Shown in pieces: positions 7,156 through 15,195 of a DNA stretch of 21,763 nucleotides. Each line of letters starts with the position of its first letter. The first letter of the stretch is position 1. The stretch lies in NCBI GenBank assembly GCA_002497985.1, contig DAFQ01000018.1, positions 1-21,763 on the forward strand, read 5' to 3'. The DNA is from Euryarchaeota archaeon UBA4 (GTDB lineage: Archaea; Thermoplasmatota; Poseidoniia; Poseidoniales; Thalassarchaeaceae). A program made the position numbers and the translations under genes. The notes below the pieces were generated by a model. The model ran no database searches, had not been told where the DNA came from, and was given only the letters and a program-made list of their open reading frames with translations.

Positions 7156-8349
7156 CTATCTATCAAGGATTTTCTTCAGCGACTCTCCGAGGTAAATGTA
7201 CTCGTCTTCATGGTTGTACAGTTGAGCGGAGATTCTGATATATTTCGTTCCATGATGGGTCCAGGCCATAACTGGGACCTGAATTCCAAATTCATCGTAC
7301 AGGAGATTGTGAATAGGGTCTCCGTCCATTCCGGGAGCGGTAACTTCCCCTTCCCAAGGAAACTCTACCGCTGCCAGTGAGGATATCATCGAATCGGGCG
7401 TGGGAGGGGTTGTATCTAGGGCCTCACAAAGGAGTTCTCTGCCCCTTATTGCTAAATTTCTGTTCTTCTCCATTATTTCTGGCCATCCGCCTTCAACCAA
7501 ACCACCTAGGTATTCCAAGGCAAATGGTATGCATAGCCAGGGAGTCGGGTCTTGGGTCCCCGGCCAATCAAATTCGAACCTGAATTTCTCTTGAGCAGAT
7601 TCATCACTGGAGTATCCATGACTGATATTTAGGGGCTTGATAAGTCCCTTTCTGTCTTCCCTAATGTGGAGGAAAGCAGAACCCTTGGGCGTGCAAATCC
7701 ATTTGTGGCAGTTGCCCGTTATGTAGGCGGGTTGAAGGTCTGAAACATCTATTGGCACAATACCGGGGCCATGCGCTGCATCTAGCAGGACGTCAACTCC
7801 CCTGCTCTGGAGATCCTTTACCAGCTTCTCGAATGGCATCCTTAGTCCCGTGGGACTTGTAACCGTGTCAATTAGTGCAAGAACTGTATTTTCGGTGACC
7901 GCCTCAAGGATCAGATTCACGACTTCATCTTCACTTTCTATCCTAAATGGGATATCGACAACAACCGTTTTTGCCCCTGATCTTGAAGTGACATAGTCAA
8001 TAGCGTTCCAACATGCCTGATATGCATGATTCGGAACTAGGATTTCATCGCCCTCGTTCAGAACAAGTGACCTAAGTACAGTATTAACTCCGGCGGTTGC
8101 GTTTGTGACAAAGGTCATGCCATCAGGTTCGGCATTCATGAATTCTGAGATCGCGAGAATTGACTCCCACCAGAGATCCCGACTAATCCTCTCGACGAAA
8201 AGAACGGGGTCACTCTCCAATCTTTCTCGTAGCCTCTGTTGCTCCTCCAGGACAGCAATTGGAGTGGCGCCGAATGAACCGTGATTTAGAAAGACAGTAT
8301 TCTCGTCGAGACCCCAATGTTCGGACAAATCGCTTCTCCGGGGGATCAT
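7156..8349 (-). CDS. Class V aminotransferase family protein (isopenicillin N epimerase-like)
   Basis: This 397-residue PLP enzyme has the fold-type I class V pattern. VFLNHGSFGATP is near the N-terminus, TNATAGVNTVL is at 82-92 (phosphate site), LDAAHGPG is at 189-196 with D190 and H193, and the cofactor lysine K216 is in TGNCHKWICTPKG. The C-terminal part (VPVMAW...KYIRISAQLYN) matches the CefD/isopenicillin N epimerase-like subgroup, whose members have varied and often unknown substrates. It lacks the cysteine loop of cysteine desulfurases (RxGxHC). The start is ATG at 8349, overlapping the lipB stop as ATGA; an upstream in-frame TTG at 8370 is less likely. The coupling ties it to the lipoate and oxoacid dehydrogenase cluster, but the substrate cannot be named. 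Confidence 0.85.
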   Translation of the reverse strand: MIPRRSDLSEHWGLDENTVFLNHGSFGATPIAVLEEQQRLRERLESDPVLFVERISRDLWWESILAISEFMNAEPDGMTFVTNATAGVNTVLRSLVLNEGDEILVPNHAYQACWNAIDYVTSRSGAKTVVVDIPFRIESEDEVVNLILEAVTENTVLALIDTVTSPTGLRMPFEKLVKDLQSRGVDVLLDAAHGPGIVPIDVSDLQPAYITGNCHKWICTPKGSAFLHIREDRKGLIKPLNISHGYSSDESAQEKFRFEFDWPGTQDPTPWLCIPFALEYLGGLVEGGWPEIMEKNRNLAIRGRELLCEALDTTPPTPDSMISSLAAVEFPWEGEVTAPGMDGDPIHNLLYDEFGIQVPVMAWTHHGTKYIRISAQLYNHEDEYIYLGESLKKILDR

Positions 8350-9020
8350 GCCAATACTTCCGGGACCCAACTTTCTGGATTTTGGGGCGATCTGTTCAGA
8401 ATTTCCTCACAGGTCTCCAATAATGCCTCCTCAAATCTTCGAATGTCTATTGGCCTGCCATTACTGTCATGGGAATATCCGAGCTGGTGCAGACTAGTGT
8501 GGGTACCTTTGACCATTCCACAGCCTTCCAGGTCTTCGACCCTAGTGCCCGGGGTGTTGATGTTGATTGACATTCCATGACGACTAACCCAATGTAGGAA
8601 TGAAAGGCCAATTGAACAGATTTTGTGACCGTCTACCCAGGCTCCCTGCATTGTGCTATCTTTGTATGAAACTACTCCACAACTTTCTAACGAGGCGATA
8701 GCCCAGTCTTCCAGTAGCCCGATAATCTCCCTAACACTCTGCTCTTCCAATTTCCACTTGATGATTGGATAAACCACCAATTGCCCCGGTCCGTGCCATG
8801 TGATGCCTCCGCCCCTGTCCGTTTCAGATGTTGGATAACCATCCACGGATACGCCATCCCTTCTGGCCTTGGGGCCTATTGTGACAACTTCAGGGTGTTC
8901 CACTATTATGAGCGTGTCAGGAATTAGGTCCTCAATACGTTCTTTCTGGAGCCTTTTCATTTCTCTGGAAACAATCGAGTGCTCGACCATTCCGGCTCTG
9001 AGGACCCTTATCGCCCCCAT
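8346..9020 (-). CDS. lipB: Octanoyl-[acyl-carrier-protein]:protein octanoyltransferase LipB
   Basis: This 224-residue enzyme moves octanoate from acyl carrier protein, or another octanoyl donor, to the lipoyl-domain lysine, the first step of lipoate assembly. Family motifs are EHPEVVTIGP at 41-50, DRGGGITWHGPGQLVVYP at 68-85, DGHKICSIGL at 130-139 with the catalytic K133, SRHGMSININ at 146-155, and the nucleophile C167 in LEGCGM. These residues match the LipB Cys/Lys pair and separate it from LplA ligases. The ATG at 9020 has GAGGT about 6 bases upstream, overlapping the lpdA stop. The likely acceptor is the adjacent E2. Archaea generally lack a standard fatty-acid synthase, so the octanoyl source is an open point. 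Confidence 0.95.
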   Translation of the reverse strand: MGAIRVLRAGMVEHSIVSREMKRLQKERIEDLIPDTLIIVEHPEVVTIGPKARRDGVSVDGYPTSETDRGGGITWHGPGQLVVYPIIKWKLEEQSVREIIGLLEDWAIASLESCGVVSYKDSTMQGAWVDGHKICSIGLSFLHWVSRHGMSININTPGTRVEDLEGCGMVKGTHTSLHQLGYSHDSNGRPIDIRRFEEALLETCEEILNRSPQNPESWVPEVLA

Positions 9021-9029
9021 CCTAAAACC

Positions 9030-10466
9030 TCAGGCTGAATGTATTGCATGGCCAAGGGTCTTCAGAACTCCCTCATGGAAAGCCTCCGTCATTGTCGGAT
9101 GAGCGTGAACCGTTTCTGCGATGTCCTCCAATAGGGCACCCATTTCCAGAGCTAGAACGAATTCACCATGCAGTTCAGCAACATGGCTCCCAACCGCCTG
9201 AATTCCCAATATCACATGATCAGACTCCCTCGCGACCACTCTGACGAAGCCACCCGTCTTCTCGGCCTCGAGAGTTAGCGCCCTGCCATTCGCTGCCAGG
9301 GGGAATTTACCAATGATCACCACCTCTCCCCTTTCTTCTGCCTCATGTGGGAGCATCCCAACAGAAACCACTTCCGGTTCAGTGAAGACAATAGCCGGAA
9401 TTGAGACCTTGTCGAACTCCCTATCCAGTCCCGAAATTATCTCGGCCACCATCTCACCTTGTGCGCTAGCCTTGTGGGCAAGCATCGGCTCGCCGGAAAC
9501 ATCCCCTATTGCAAAAACACCGGGAATGTTGGTTCTACATTTCCTGTCTATCCTAATGAATCGTCCAGAGGCATCCATTCTGACGCCCGTCTTCTCCAAA
9601 CCCCAGCCTTTGGTGTTCGGCCTCCTTCCAACGGTCACCAAGACTTTGTCGACTTTCAGAGTATGCTCCTCGCCATCCTTCTCAAATTTCAGGTCAACCT
9701 TTCTGGATGCACCCTTGCCCTTTACCTCGGCACCCCTGGCAAGAGAGTTGGTGTGTACAGTTACACCATGTTTTTTCAGCCAAATTTCGAGAGGTCGCCT
9801 CAATTCTTTGTCGAATATTCCTAGAATACTATCCATTCCCTCGACTACGGTGACTTTGGAACCTAGTTTTGCTAGAGCGCAACCCAATTCCAAACCAATG
9901 TAACCCCCTCCCACTATTGCTACCTTTTTCGGCAACCTCTGAAGGTCCAATGCACCCGTTGAAGAAAGAATGAACTCTTCATCACACGGCATGAATGGTA
10001 GATCGATATGACTTGAACCGGTGGCCAGTATGACATTTTCAGCCTCGATTTCTATAGTCCCTCCAGAAGTCTCTACCAAACACTTCTTCGGCGATGTGAA
10101 TGTAGCCCACCCTTTCACCAAATCAACTCCAGCTCCCTTCAGAAGCGCCTCAACTCCCTTGTTGAGACGTTCAACTATGTCATCCTTCCATGATACCAGT
10201 GCAGACATGTCGAGCTCGGGGCTTTCAGATACAGATATTCCCATATGGCCATCAGATGTTGCGTGTTGACCAAGTGACTCAAATCTCTCAGCAGCATGAA
10301 TTATCGCCTTACTCGGGATACATCCACGAATTAGGCAAGTGCCCCCAGCTTTGTCCCCCTCTACCACGATGGTGTCCAACCCCAATTGTCCCGATCTTAT
10401 GCCAGCAACGTAACCCCCCGGGCCAGCGCCGACGACCAATACCTGGCATTTTCTTGATTCGACCAT
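9030..10466 (-). CDS. lpdA: Dihydrolipoamide dehydrogenase (E3)
   Basis: This 478-residue FAD and NAD-dependent disulfide oxidoreductase reoxidises dihydrolipoyl groups of E2. Seen in order: the FAD-binding GAGPGG at 13-18; the redox disulfide C44/C49 in GGTCLIRGCIPSK; an NAD-binding GGGYIGLELG near 186-195; a second FAD contact GVFAIGDVSG near 314-323; and the C-terminal catalytic dyad H456/E461 in AHPTMTE. Length is typical (about 460-480). The ATG at 10466 lies 9 bases after the E2 stop and is preceded by GTGAGGG. It sits between E2 and lipB in the same orientation, so it is the dedicated E3 of the branched-chain complex, though a single E3 may also serve other lipoyl systems. Confidence 0.97.
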   Translation of the reverse strand: MVESRKCQVLVVGAGPGGYVAGIRSGQLGLDTIVVEGDKAGGTCLIRGCIPSKAIIHAAERFESLGQHATSDGHMGISVSESPELDMSALVSWKDDIVERLNKGVEALLKGAGVDLVKGWATFTSPKKCLVETSGGTIEIEAENVILATGSSHIDLPFMPCDEEFILSSTGALDLQRLPKKVAIVGGGYIGLELGCALAKLGSKVTVVEGMDSILGIFDKELRRPLEIWLKKHGVTVHTNSLARGAEVKGKGASRKVDLKFEKDGEEHTLKVDKVLVTVGRRPNTKGWGLEKTGVRMDASGRFIRIDRKCRTNIPGVFAIGDVSGEPMLAHKASAQGEMVAEIISGLDREFDKVSIPAIVFTEPEVVSVGMLPHEAEERGEVVIIGKFPLAANGRALTLEAEKTGGFVRVVARESDHVILGIQAVGSHVAELHGEFVLALEMGALLEDIAETVHAHPTMTEAFHEGVLKTLGHAIHSA

Positions 10467-10475
10467 AGGGATCCC

Positions 10476-11765
10476 TCACATGAAGATCAAGGCAGGGTGC
10501 TCCATCATCCTCTTCAGATGCTGAATAAGCCTCGCGCCATCGGCACCATCAACCACTCTATGGTCGAATGAACTTGATAGATTCATAATTCTGCGGACAA
10601 TAATCTGGCCATTCCTAGCCACTGGCATTTCCCTAGCTTTGTGCACCCCAAGTATGGACATTTCTGGATGGTTGATTATTGGTGTGGCACCTAGTCCACC
10701 ATCTCTGCCCAGGCTTGTGATGGTGAATGTAGAGCCAGTCAGGTCGTCTAGACTTGCAGTACCGTCTCTGGCTGCCCCAGAGACCCTGATTAGCTCACTT
10801 GCAGCATCCCATATGTCTAGCGACTCTACATGTTTGACAACAGGTACGTAGAGCCCTCTTTCCGTCTGAGTTGCAATTCCAAGATTGACGGCTGAGTGCC
10901 TGTGTACAACTCCTGAATCATCATAAAAGTGCCCGTTGCACTCCGGATGTTCGGGCATGATCTTTGAGAGAGCCAGCATAATGAATGGCAGGTACGTCAA
11001 TTTCGGTTGTTCTGGAGATCTGCTGGAATTAAGCATCTGCCTCAACTCTTCAAGTTCAGTAACATCGACCTCCTCAAAGTAGGAGAAATGGGGTATGGAG
11101 AAAGCGCTCTTCACCATCTGCTCAGAAATCTTCCTCCTCAGGCCAACTACCTTGACTTCTGTAACTTCAGTTCTTTTAGTCGAATAGGCAGCAGGGGCGG
11201 CCCCCAAAACAGAGCCCCCTCCTGCGAGGAATGCATCTAAGTCAGCGTGCCGAACTCTTCCAGCCGGACCGCTACCATTTAGTCCAGTCAAGTCTACTCC
11301 AGATTCACGCGCCCTCCTTCGCACGGCCGGACTCGCCAATATCGAACCACCCGCACTCTTTACTTGGGGGGCTATGGTTGGAGCGGGGAGGTCTGGAGGA
11401 GTAGCAGACTCCTTCTCGACCTTTTTCGGTGATGATTTTGGTTCAGGCACCGACTCCTTTTCCGCAGGGGGCTCTTCCAGCTCTTCCACAGGGGCGTCCT
11501 GGGTAATTTCAGCGGAACTATCCGAATCGAATTCGACTAGTGTCGTTCCCACGGCGATCATATCGCCAACGTCCCCGCTAAGGGAAGTAACCACCCCATC
11601 AGTGGGGGATGGTATGGTCACCGTCGCCTTGTCAGTCATGACATCGACAACGGCATCATCTTCAGAGACCTTGTCGCCGACAGAAACATGCCATACTACA
11701 ACCTCTCCTTCGACAACTCCCTCACCAATATCTGGAAGTTTGAATACGTATTTTCCCACACTCAT
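10476..11765 (-). CDS. bkdB: Branched-chain 2-oxoacid dehydrogenase E2, dihydrolipoyl acyltransferase
   Basis: This 429-residue E2 core protein has one lipoyl domain (residues 1-80, modified lysine K46 in DVMTDKATV). A long acidic Pro/Glu/Lys linker follows (about 82-135). A peripheral-subunit-binding domain at about 143-180 (ASPAVRRRARESGVDLTGL and GSGPAGRV) docks E1 and E3. The catalytic domain spans about 200-429, with the active-site H402 and D406 in SFDHRVVDGADGA. It passes acyl groups from E1 to CoA. The ATG at 11765 overlaps the E1 beta stop as ATGA. With its neighbours it forms a full complex; K46 is the expected target of the cluster's LipB and LipA. The branched-chain assignment comes mainly from the E1 genes. 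Confidence 0.95.
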   Translation of the reverse strand: MSVGKYVFKLPDIGEGVVEGEVVVWHVSVGDKVSEDDAVVDVMTDKATVTIPSPTDGVVTSLSGDVGDMIAVGTTLVEFDSDSSAEITQDAPVEELEEPPAEKESVPEPKSSPKKVEKESATPPDLPAPTIAPQVKSAGGSILASPAVRRRARESGVDLTGLNGSGPAGRVRHADLDAFLAGGGSVLGAAPAAYSTKRTEVTEVKVVGLRRKISEQMVKSAFSIPHFSYFEEVDVTELEELRQMLNSSRSPEQPKLTYLPFIMLALSKIMPEHPECNGHFYDDSGVVHRHSAVNLGIATQTERGLYVPVVKHVESLDIWDAASELIRVSGAARDGTASLDDLTGSTFTITSLGRDGGLGATPIINHPEMSILGVHKAREMPVARNGQIIVRRIMNLSSSFDHRVVDGADGARLIQHLKRMMEHPALIFM

Positions 11766-12775
11766 TCCTCCTGTGTCCTCGCAATCGCCGCGGCTATCCT
11801 AGTGGGTCCGGGCATGTAATCCCATTCAGTAGTATGGGGGAATGGGGTGTCCCAGCCCGTAACTCTTTCAATTGGGGACTCAAGGCTCCAGAAACACCTT
11901 TCCTGTATAGAGGCAGCCATTTCCGCCCCAAATCCACTGGTTTTAGGGGCTTCGTGAACAATTACACAACGACCAGTCTTGGTAATAGATTTCTCAATTG
12001 CGGACCTATCCCAGGGAACCAGTGTTTGGAGATCAATAAGGTCACATGAAACACCGCTATTTTTGATCGCCTGTTCACTTACGTGGACCATGGCGCCCCA
12101 AGCAATTACTGTACAAGCATCCCCCTCCATCGCTAAGCGGGCTTCACCGAGGGGCACCGTATAGTGGGACTCGGGAACTTCGGCTTCCGGATGTCCCCCC
12201 CATGTTGGGACATTATGTGGGTCGCCATAGAATGGTCCTCTGTAGCACCTCTTGGGTTCGAAGAAAATTACTGGGTCATTGTCTTCAATGGCACTGATTA
12301 GCAGACCCTTTGCATTGTATGGCGTGGAGCAATAGACAACCTTCAGTCCGGGAGTGTGTGTGAACTGAGATTCTGGGGATTGCGAATGGTGATGTCCACC
12401 CCTAATTCCTCCGCCTGCAGGCGTCCTTATCGTCAAGGGACACCAGAACTCCCCCCCTGACCTGTGCCGCACCTTCGCGATTTCGTTGACAATCTGGTCA
12501 TATGCAGGGAAAATGTAGTCCGCAAATTGTATTTCGACAACTGGCCGTAGTCCATTAATGCCCATTCCAAATGCCGTAGCAGCAATCCCTCCCTCTGACA
12601 AGGGGGTGTCAAATACACGGTGCTTTCCAAATTCCTCTTGAAGTCCGTCAGAAGTTCTGAACACCCCTCCAAAGTATCCCACATCCTCTCCAAAGATAAC
12701 TACATTCTCGTCTTTCGAAAGCATTGTCTGCAGAGCGCTATTCACTGACTCCACCATATTCATGTTGGGCATCAT
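11762..12775 (-). CDS. bkdA2: Branched-chain 2-oxoacid dehydrogenase E1 beta
   Basis: This 337-residue subunit pairs with E1 alpha to bind thiamine diphosphate and decarboxylate branched-chain 2-oxoacids. Family strings seen are VIFGEDVGYFGGVFR at 26-40, VFDTPLSEGGI at 54-64 with E61 in the cofactor-activating position, RPVVEIQFADYIFPA at 77-91, GGHHHSQSPE at 126-135, VIVHEAPKTSGFGAE in the C-terminal domain, and ERVTGWDTPFPH. GYFGGVF and ERVTGWDTP(Y/F)PH are hallmarks of Pseudomonas BkdA2-type proteins rather than acetyl-transferring pyruvate dehydrogenase beta. The ATG at 12775 overlaps the E1 alpha stop (ATGA), and a GGAGGGATGA site lies just before it. Its own stop overlaps the E2 start in the same way. 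Confidence 0.95.
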   Translation of the reverse strand: MMPNMNMVESVNSALQTMLSKDENVVIFGEDVGYFGGVFRTSDGLQEEFGKHRVFDTPLSEGGIAATAFGMGINGLRPVVEIQFADYIFPAYDQIVNEIAKVRHRSGGEFWCPLTIRTPAGGGIRGGHHHSQSPESQFTHTPGLKVVYCSTPYNAKGLLISAIEDNDPVIFFEPKRCYRGPFYGDPHNVPTWGGHPEAEVPESHYTVPLGEARLAMEGDACTVIAWGAMVHVSEQAIKNSGVSCDLIDLQTLVPWDRSAIEKSITKTGRCVIVHEAPKTSGFGAEMAASIQERCFWSLESPIERVTGWDTPFPHTTEWDYMPGPTRIAAAIARTQEE

Positions 12776-14013
12776 TCATCCCTCCATTTCTTCATTTCAT
12801 CCCATTGTTCCATTAGGTGCCATGGAGGGGTTTCGTAAACCTCTGTGAATATGGCATCAGAGGAGGGGTATGGGCCATTTGCTAGATCCCCGAATTTCAC
12901 CGCCTCTTTGTAGGCACTCATTACCTCAGAGTCCAGTTTCTCTGATAGATTGCTGTGATCCTCCTCTGACCACTCTCCAATGCTAATTAGATGGCTTTTC
13001 AGTCTCTCAATGGGGTCTCCCCCCGGCCAATGCTCGTTTTCGTCTGCTGGCCTATACCTGGATGGATCATCACTGCTACTGTGAGCACCAGCGCGGTATG
13101 TCAGAACTTCTATGTGCGTGGCACCGAGACCCTTGGAAGCCCTCTCCCTTGCCCACTTGGTTACTGAGAATAATGCCAGAAAGTCATTCCCGTCTACTCT
13201 GATACTTGGAATTCCATACGGAATCCCCCTGATGGCGAAATTCTGAAGCCCGCTTGCAAAATTACTATGCGTGGAAATCGCCCATTGGTTATTCACCACA
13301 TTTAGGATCACAGGGGCCTTGAAAACCCCTGCAAAGTTTAGCGCATAGTGATAGTCACCTTCTGCACTTGCACCATCCCCTATCCATGTTATTGTGACCT
13401 CATCAAGCTCTTTGTACCTAGATGCCAAGGCCACTCCGATTGCTTGACTGAATTGTGTTCCAACCGGACTTGAAACTGAAATGTACCGCCCCTCTTTGAA
13501 TGTGTAGTGAACGGGCATTTGCCGGCCTTTCACGTTGTCCTCCTCGTTTCCAATGCAGTGGCAAATCATGCTTACCATGTCGCGCCCCCTGACGAATTGG
13601 GCGCCGGGTTGCCGATAAGTTGGGAATAACCAGTCTTGGCTCTCAAGAGCCATTGTTTGAGCTATAGCTATCGCCTCCTCGCCAAAAGACCTCATGTAGA
13701 ATGATAGTTTACCAGTGCGCTGCATTTTCATCATCCTATCATCAAAAATACGTAGTCTGAGCATATGCTCAAGGCCGAGTCTCATTTCATCGGCAGAAAG
13801 ATTCGGATCCCACTTCCCTGAGGCACTGTTGTCATCACCCAAGACCCTGACTAGGCCATTTGCATGCTCCGATGTTTCCTCCGCGGAGCAATCGACGTCA
13901 AGCTTGCCAAGATCCCCCGGTTTCCATGGCCAATCAGCAAATTCTGCGTCTTCCCCTGGTCTGTGAGGGGCATCTGGGATGTGCAAGGGGATGTCAGAAC
14001 CGTCTCCCGCCAT
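12772..14013 (-). CDS. bkdA1: Branched-chain 2-oxoacid dehydrogenase E1 alpha
   Basis: This 413-residue E1 alpha has a long N-terminal extension (IPLHIPDAPHRPG at 8-20, then LVRVLGDD at 54-61) typical of Pseudomonas BkdA1-type proteins. The thiamine diphosphate motif runs from GDG at 212-214 to NNQWAIS starting at 241, a 26-residue spacing. YRAGAHSSSDDPSRYR at 306-321 is the regulatory-loop region of branched-chain E1. KLSFYMRSFGEEA at 102-114 and FPTYRQPGA at 130-138 are further family strings. The start is ATG at 14013, chosen because GGTGAT lies 6 bases upstream and the resulting N-terminus matches the family; an in-frame TTG at 14058 would overlap lipA and has no ribosome binding site. 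The substrates expected for the family are the 2-oxoacids of valine, leucine and isoleucine. Confidence 0.95.
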   Translation of the reverse strand: MAGDGSDIPLHIPDAPHRPGEDAEFADWPWKPGDLGKLDVDCSAEETSEHANGLVRVLGDDNSASGKWDPNLSADEMRLGLEHMLRLRIFDDRMMKMQRTGKLSFYMRSFGEEAIAIAQTMALESQDWLFPTYRQPGAQFVRGRDMVSMICHCIGNEEDNVKGRQMPVHYTFKEGRYISVSSPVGTQFSQAIGVALASRYKELDEVTITWIGDGASAEGDYHYALNFAGVFKAPVILNVVNNQWAISTHSNFASGLQNFAIRGIPYGIPSIRVDGNDFLALFSVTKWARERASKGLGATHIEVLTYRAGAHSSSDDPSRYRPADENEHWPGGDPIERLKSHLISIGEWSEEDHSNLSEKLDSEVMSAYKEAVKFGDLANGPYPSSDAIFTEVYETPPWHLMEQWDEMKKWRDE

Positions 14014-14019
14014 GCTACC

Positions 14020-14025
14020 ATCACC
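14020..14025 (-). promoter_or_regulatory. Ribosome binding site deciding the bkdA1 start
   Basis: GGTGAT on the minus strand lies 6 bases before ATG 14013, in the 22-base gap after the lipA stop. It supports this ATG over the in-frame TTG at 14058. Confidence 0.6.
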
Positions 14026-14035
14026 CACTACATAC

Positions 14036-15094
14036 TCATATTGTTTGGCCTTGGTCAATCAGCCCCGTTGAAAGGAAACTCACGGCCGAACCAGTTGACT
14101 CCCTAGTTACGACCGGCTCTCCACCCATGGCCTCTTCCCAGAGCATTCCCGCCCTGTAACTGGATCTTACTAATGGGCCACTAGCCACAGCACTGAAACC
14201 GATTTCCCTAGCTTCCCTGTCCCACTCTGCGAAAGAGGATGGTTCTGGAAACCTATCTACAGCTAGGTGCCTATCTCCCGGTTGAAGGTATTGACCCAGT
14301 GTAATCATGTCCACTCCAGCAGAATACAACTCCCTCATAGCATCCGATATCTCATCATCAGTTTCTCCAAGCCCTACCATGATGCTGCTCTTTGTCAGTA
14401 TGTCGGGCCTAAGTCTCTTGGCCTCTGATAGAATTGAAATTGACTGCTCAAATGAAGCTCTTGGGTCCCTGACTGCGGAGTCTAGTCTGGGGACGCATTC
14501 TACATTGTGGGCGAAGACGTTCAGCGGAAGACCATCCAAGAGTAGAGCTAGTGATTCCTTGTCTCCATCAAGATCAGAACAAAGCAATTCCAATCCAACA
14601 TGAGGCGACTTCTCATGTACGGATTTAATGCATTCTCTGTAATGACTGGCGCCTCCGTCAGGGAGGTCATCACGATTAACTACAGTGATAACCGCATGAC
14701 TTAACCCCATCCTGTAAACTGCATCGGCCAATGATCGGGGCTCGTCAGCGTTCAGTGGAGGGGGCCTCTTTGACGTGTCAATAGCACAGAATCTGCAGCC
14801 CCTGGTACAAACCTCTCCAGCAATCATGAATGTTGCAGTTCCCCTGCCCCAGCAGTCGTGAACATTCGGGCACCTTGCCTCTTCGCAGACAGTATTCAGA
14901 CTGTTTTCATTCACACGTGATTTCGTCTCATTGTACCTGACTTGAGACTCCCCGACCGGCAATGAAGTTTTGAACCACTTGGGAAGCCTCTTTCTCTCCC
15001 TTGTTTTCCTATTTTTTGCATCCCCTGGGGGGGCCACGCCACAGTCACCACTGCCATCACGAGCATTCTCGATGATGGGGAGGCGAGTGGCCAT
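14036..15094 (-). CDS. lipA: Lipoyl synthase LipA
   Basis: This 352-residue radical SAM enzyme inserts two sulfur atoms into the octanoyl group bound to E2. The auxiliary-cluster motif CX4CX5C is present as C70, C75 and C81 (NTVCEEARCPNVHDCW). The radical SAM CX3CX2C motif is C96, C100 and C103 (EVCTRGCRFCAID). Later family strings are NRDDLPDGGASH, AHNVECVPRL, MVGLGETDDEI and the C-terminal RSSYRAG, whose serine binds the auxiliary cluster. The first 45 residues are a basic extension beyond the usual start. The ATG at 15094 lies 30 bases downstream of a TATA-like box with no Shine-Dalgarno site, so lipA probably heads the whole lip-bkd transcript. A C-terminal extension of about 30 residues follows RSSYRAG. 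Confidence 0.96.
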   Translation of the reverse strand: MATRLPIIENARDGSGDCGVAPPGDAKNRKTRERKRLPKWFKTSLPVGESQVRYNETKSRVNENSLNTVCEEARCPNVHDCWGRGTATFMIAGEVCTRGCRFCAIDTSKRPPPLNADEPRSLADAVYRMGLSHAVITVVNRDDLPDGGASHYRECIKSVHEKSPHVGLELLCSDLDGDKESLALLLDGLPLNVFAHNVECVPRLDSAVRDPRASFEQSISILSEAKRLRPDILTKSSIMVGLGETDDEISDAMRELYSAGVDMITLGQYLQPGDRHLAVDRFPEPSSFAEWDREAREIGFSAVASGPLVRSSYRAGMLWEEAMGGEPVVTRESTGSAVSFLSTGLIDQGQTI

Positions 15095-15117
15095 CGGTTC
15101 TTTCGGATGGAAGTACG

Positions 15118-15124
15118 AAATTAA
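15118..15124 (-). promoter_or_regulatory. TATA-like box for the lipA-bkd-lipB cluster
   Basis: TTAATTT on the minus strand begins exactly 30 bases before the lipA ATG, in the gap between the divergent lipA and SDR genes. The AT-rich core reads AAATTAA on the plus strand and could also serve the SDR gene with a leader of about 50 bases. Spacing-based inference. Confidence 0.45.
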
Positions 15125-15195
15125 CCATTCTCATGGGGTCGCCCCTGAGCCGACTAAGTACAACCCGTAATAGGGGGGTGTTTCGTCGGGTGGCC

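Noticed and set aside
7156..8349. Class V enzyme as a cysteine desulfurase supplying sulfur to LipA
   Set aside because: The conserved cysteine-bearing C-terminal loop is absent; the C-terminus instead matches isopenicillin N epimerase-like proteins.
9313..9903. Forward frame of 196 codons inside lpdA
   Set aside because: Antisense shadow of a gene with all catalytic residues; low-complexity Ser/Thr/Pro content.
10476..14013. Pyruvate or acetoin dehydrogenase complex
   Set aside because: E1 alpha and beta motifs match BkdA1/BkdA2 closely; E2 alone would not have decided this.
14014..14058. TTG at 14058 as the bkdA1 start
   Set aside because: It would overlap lipA by 23 bases and lacks a ribosome binding site; ATG 14013 has GGTGAT at the right distance and the family-typical N-terminus.
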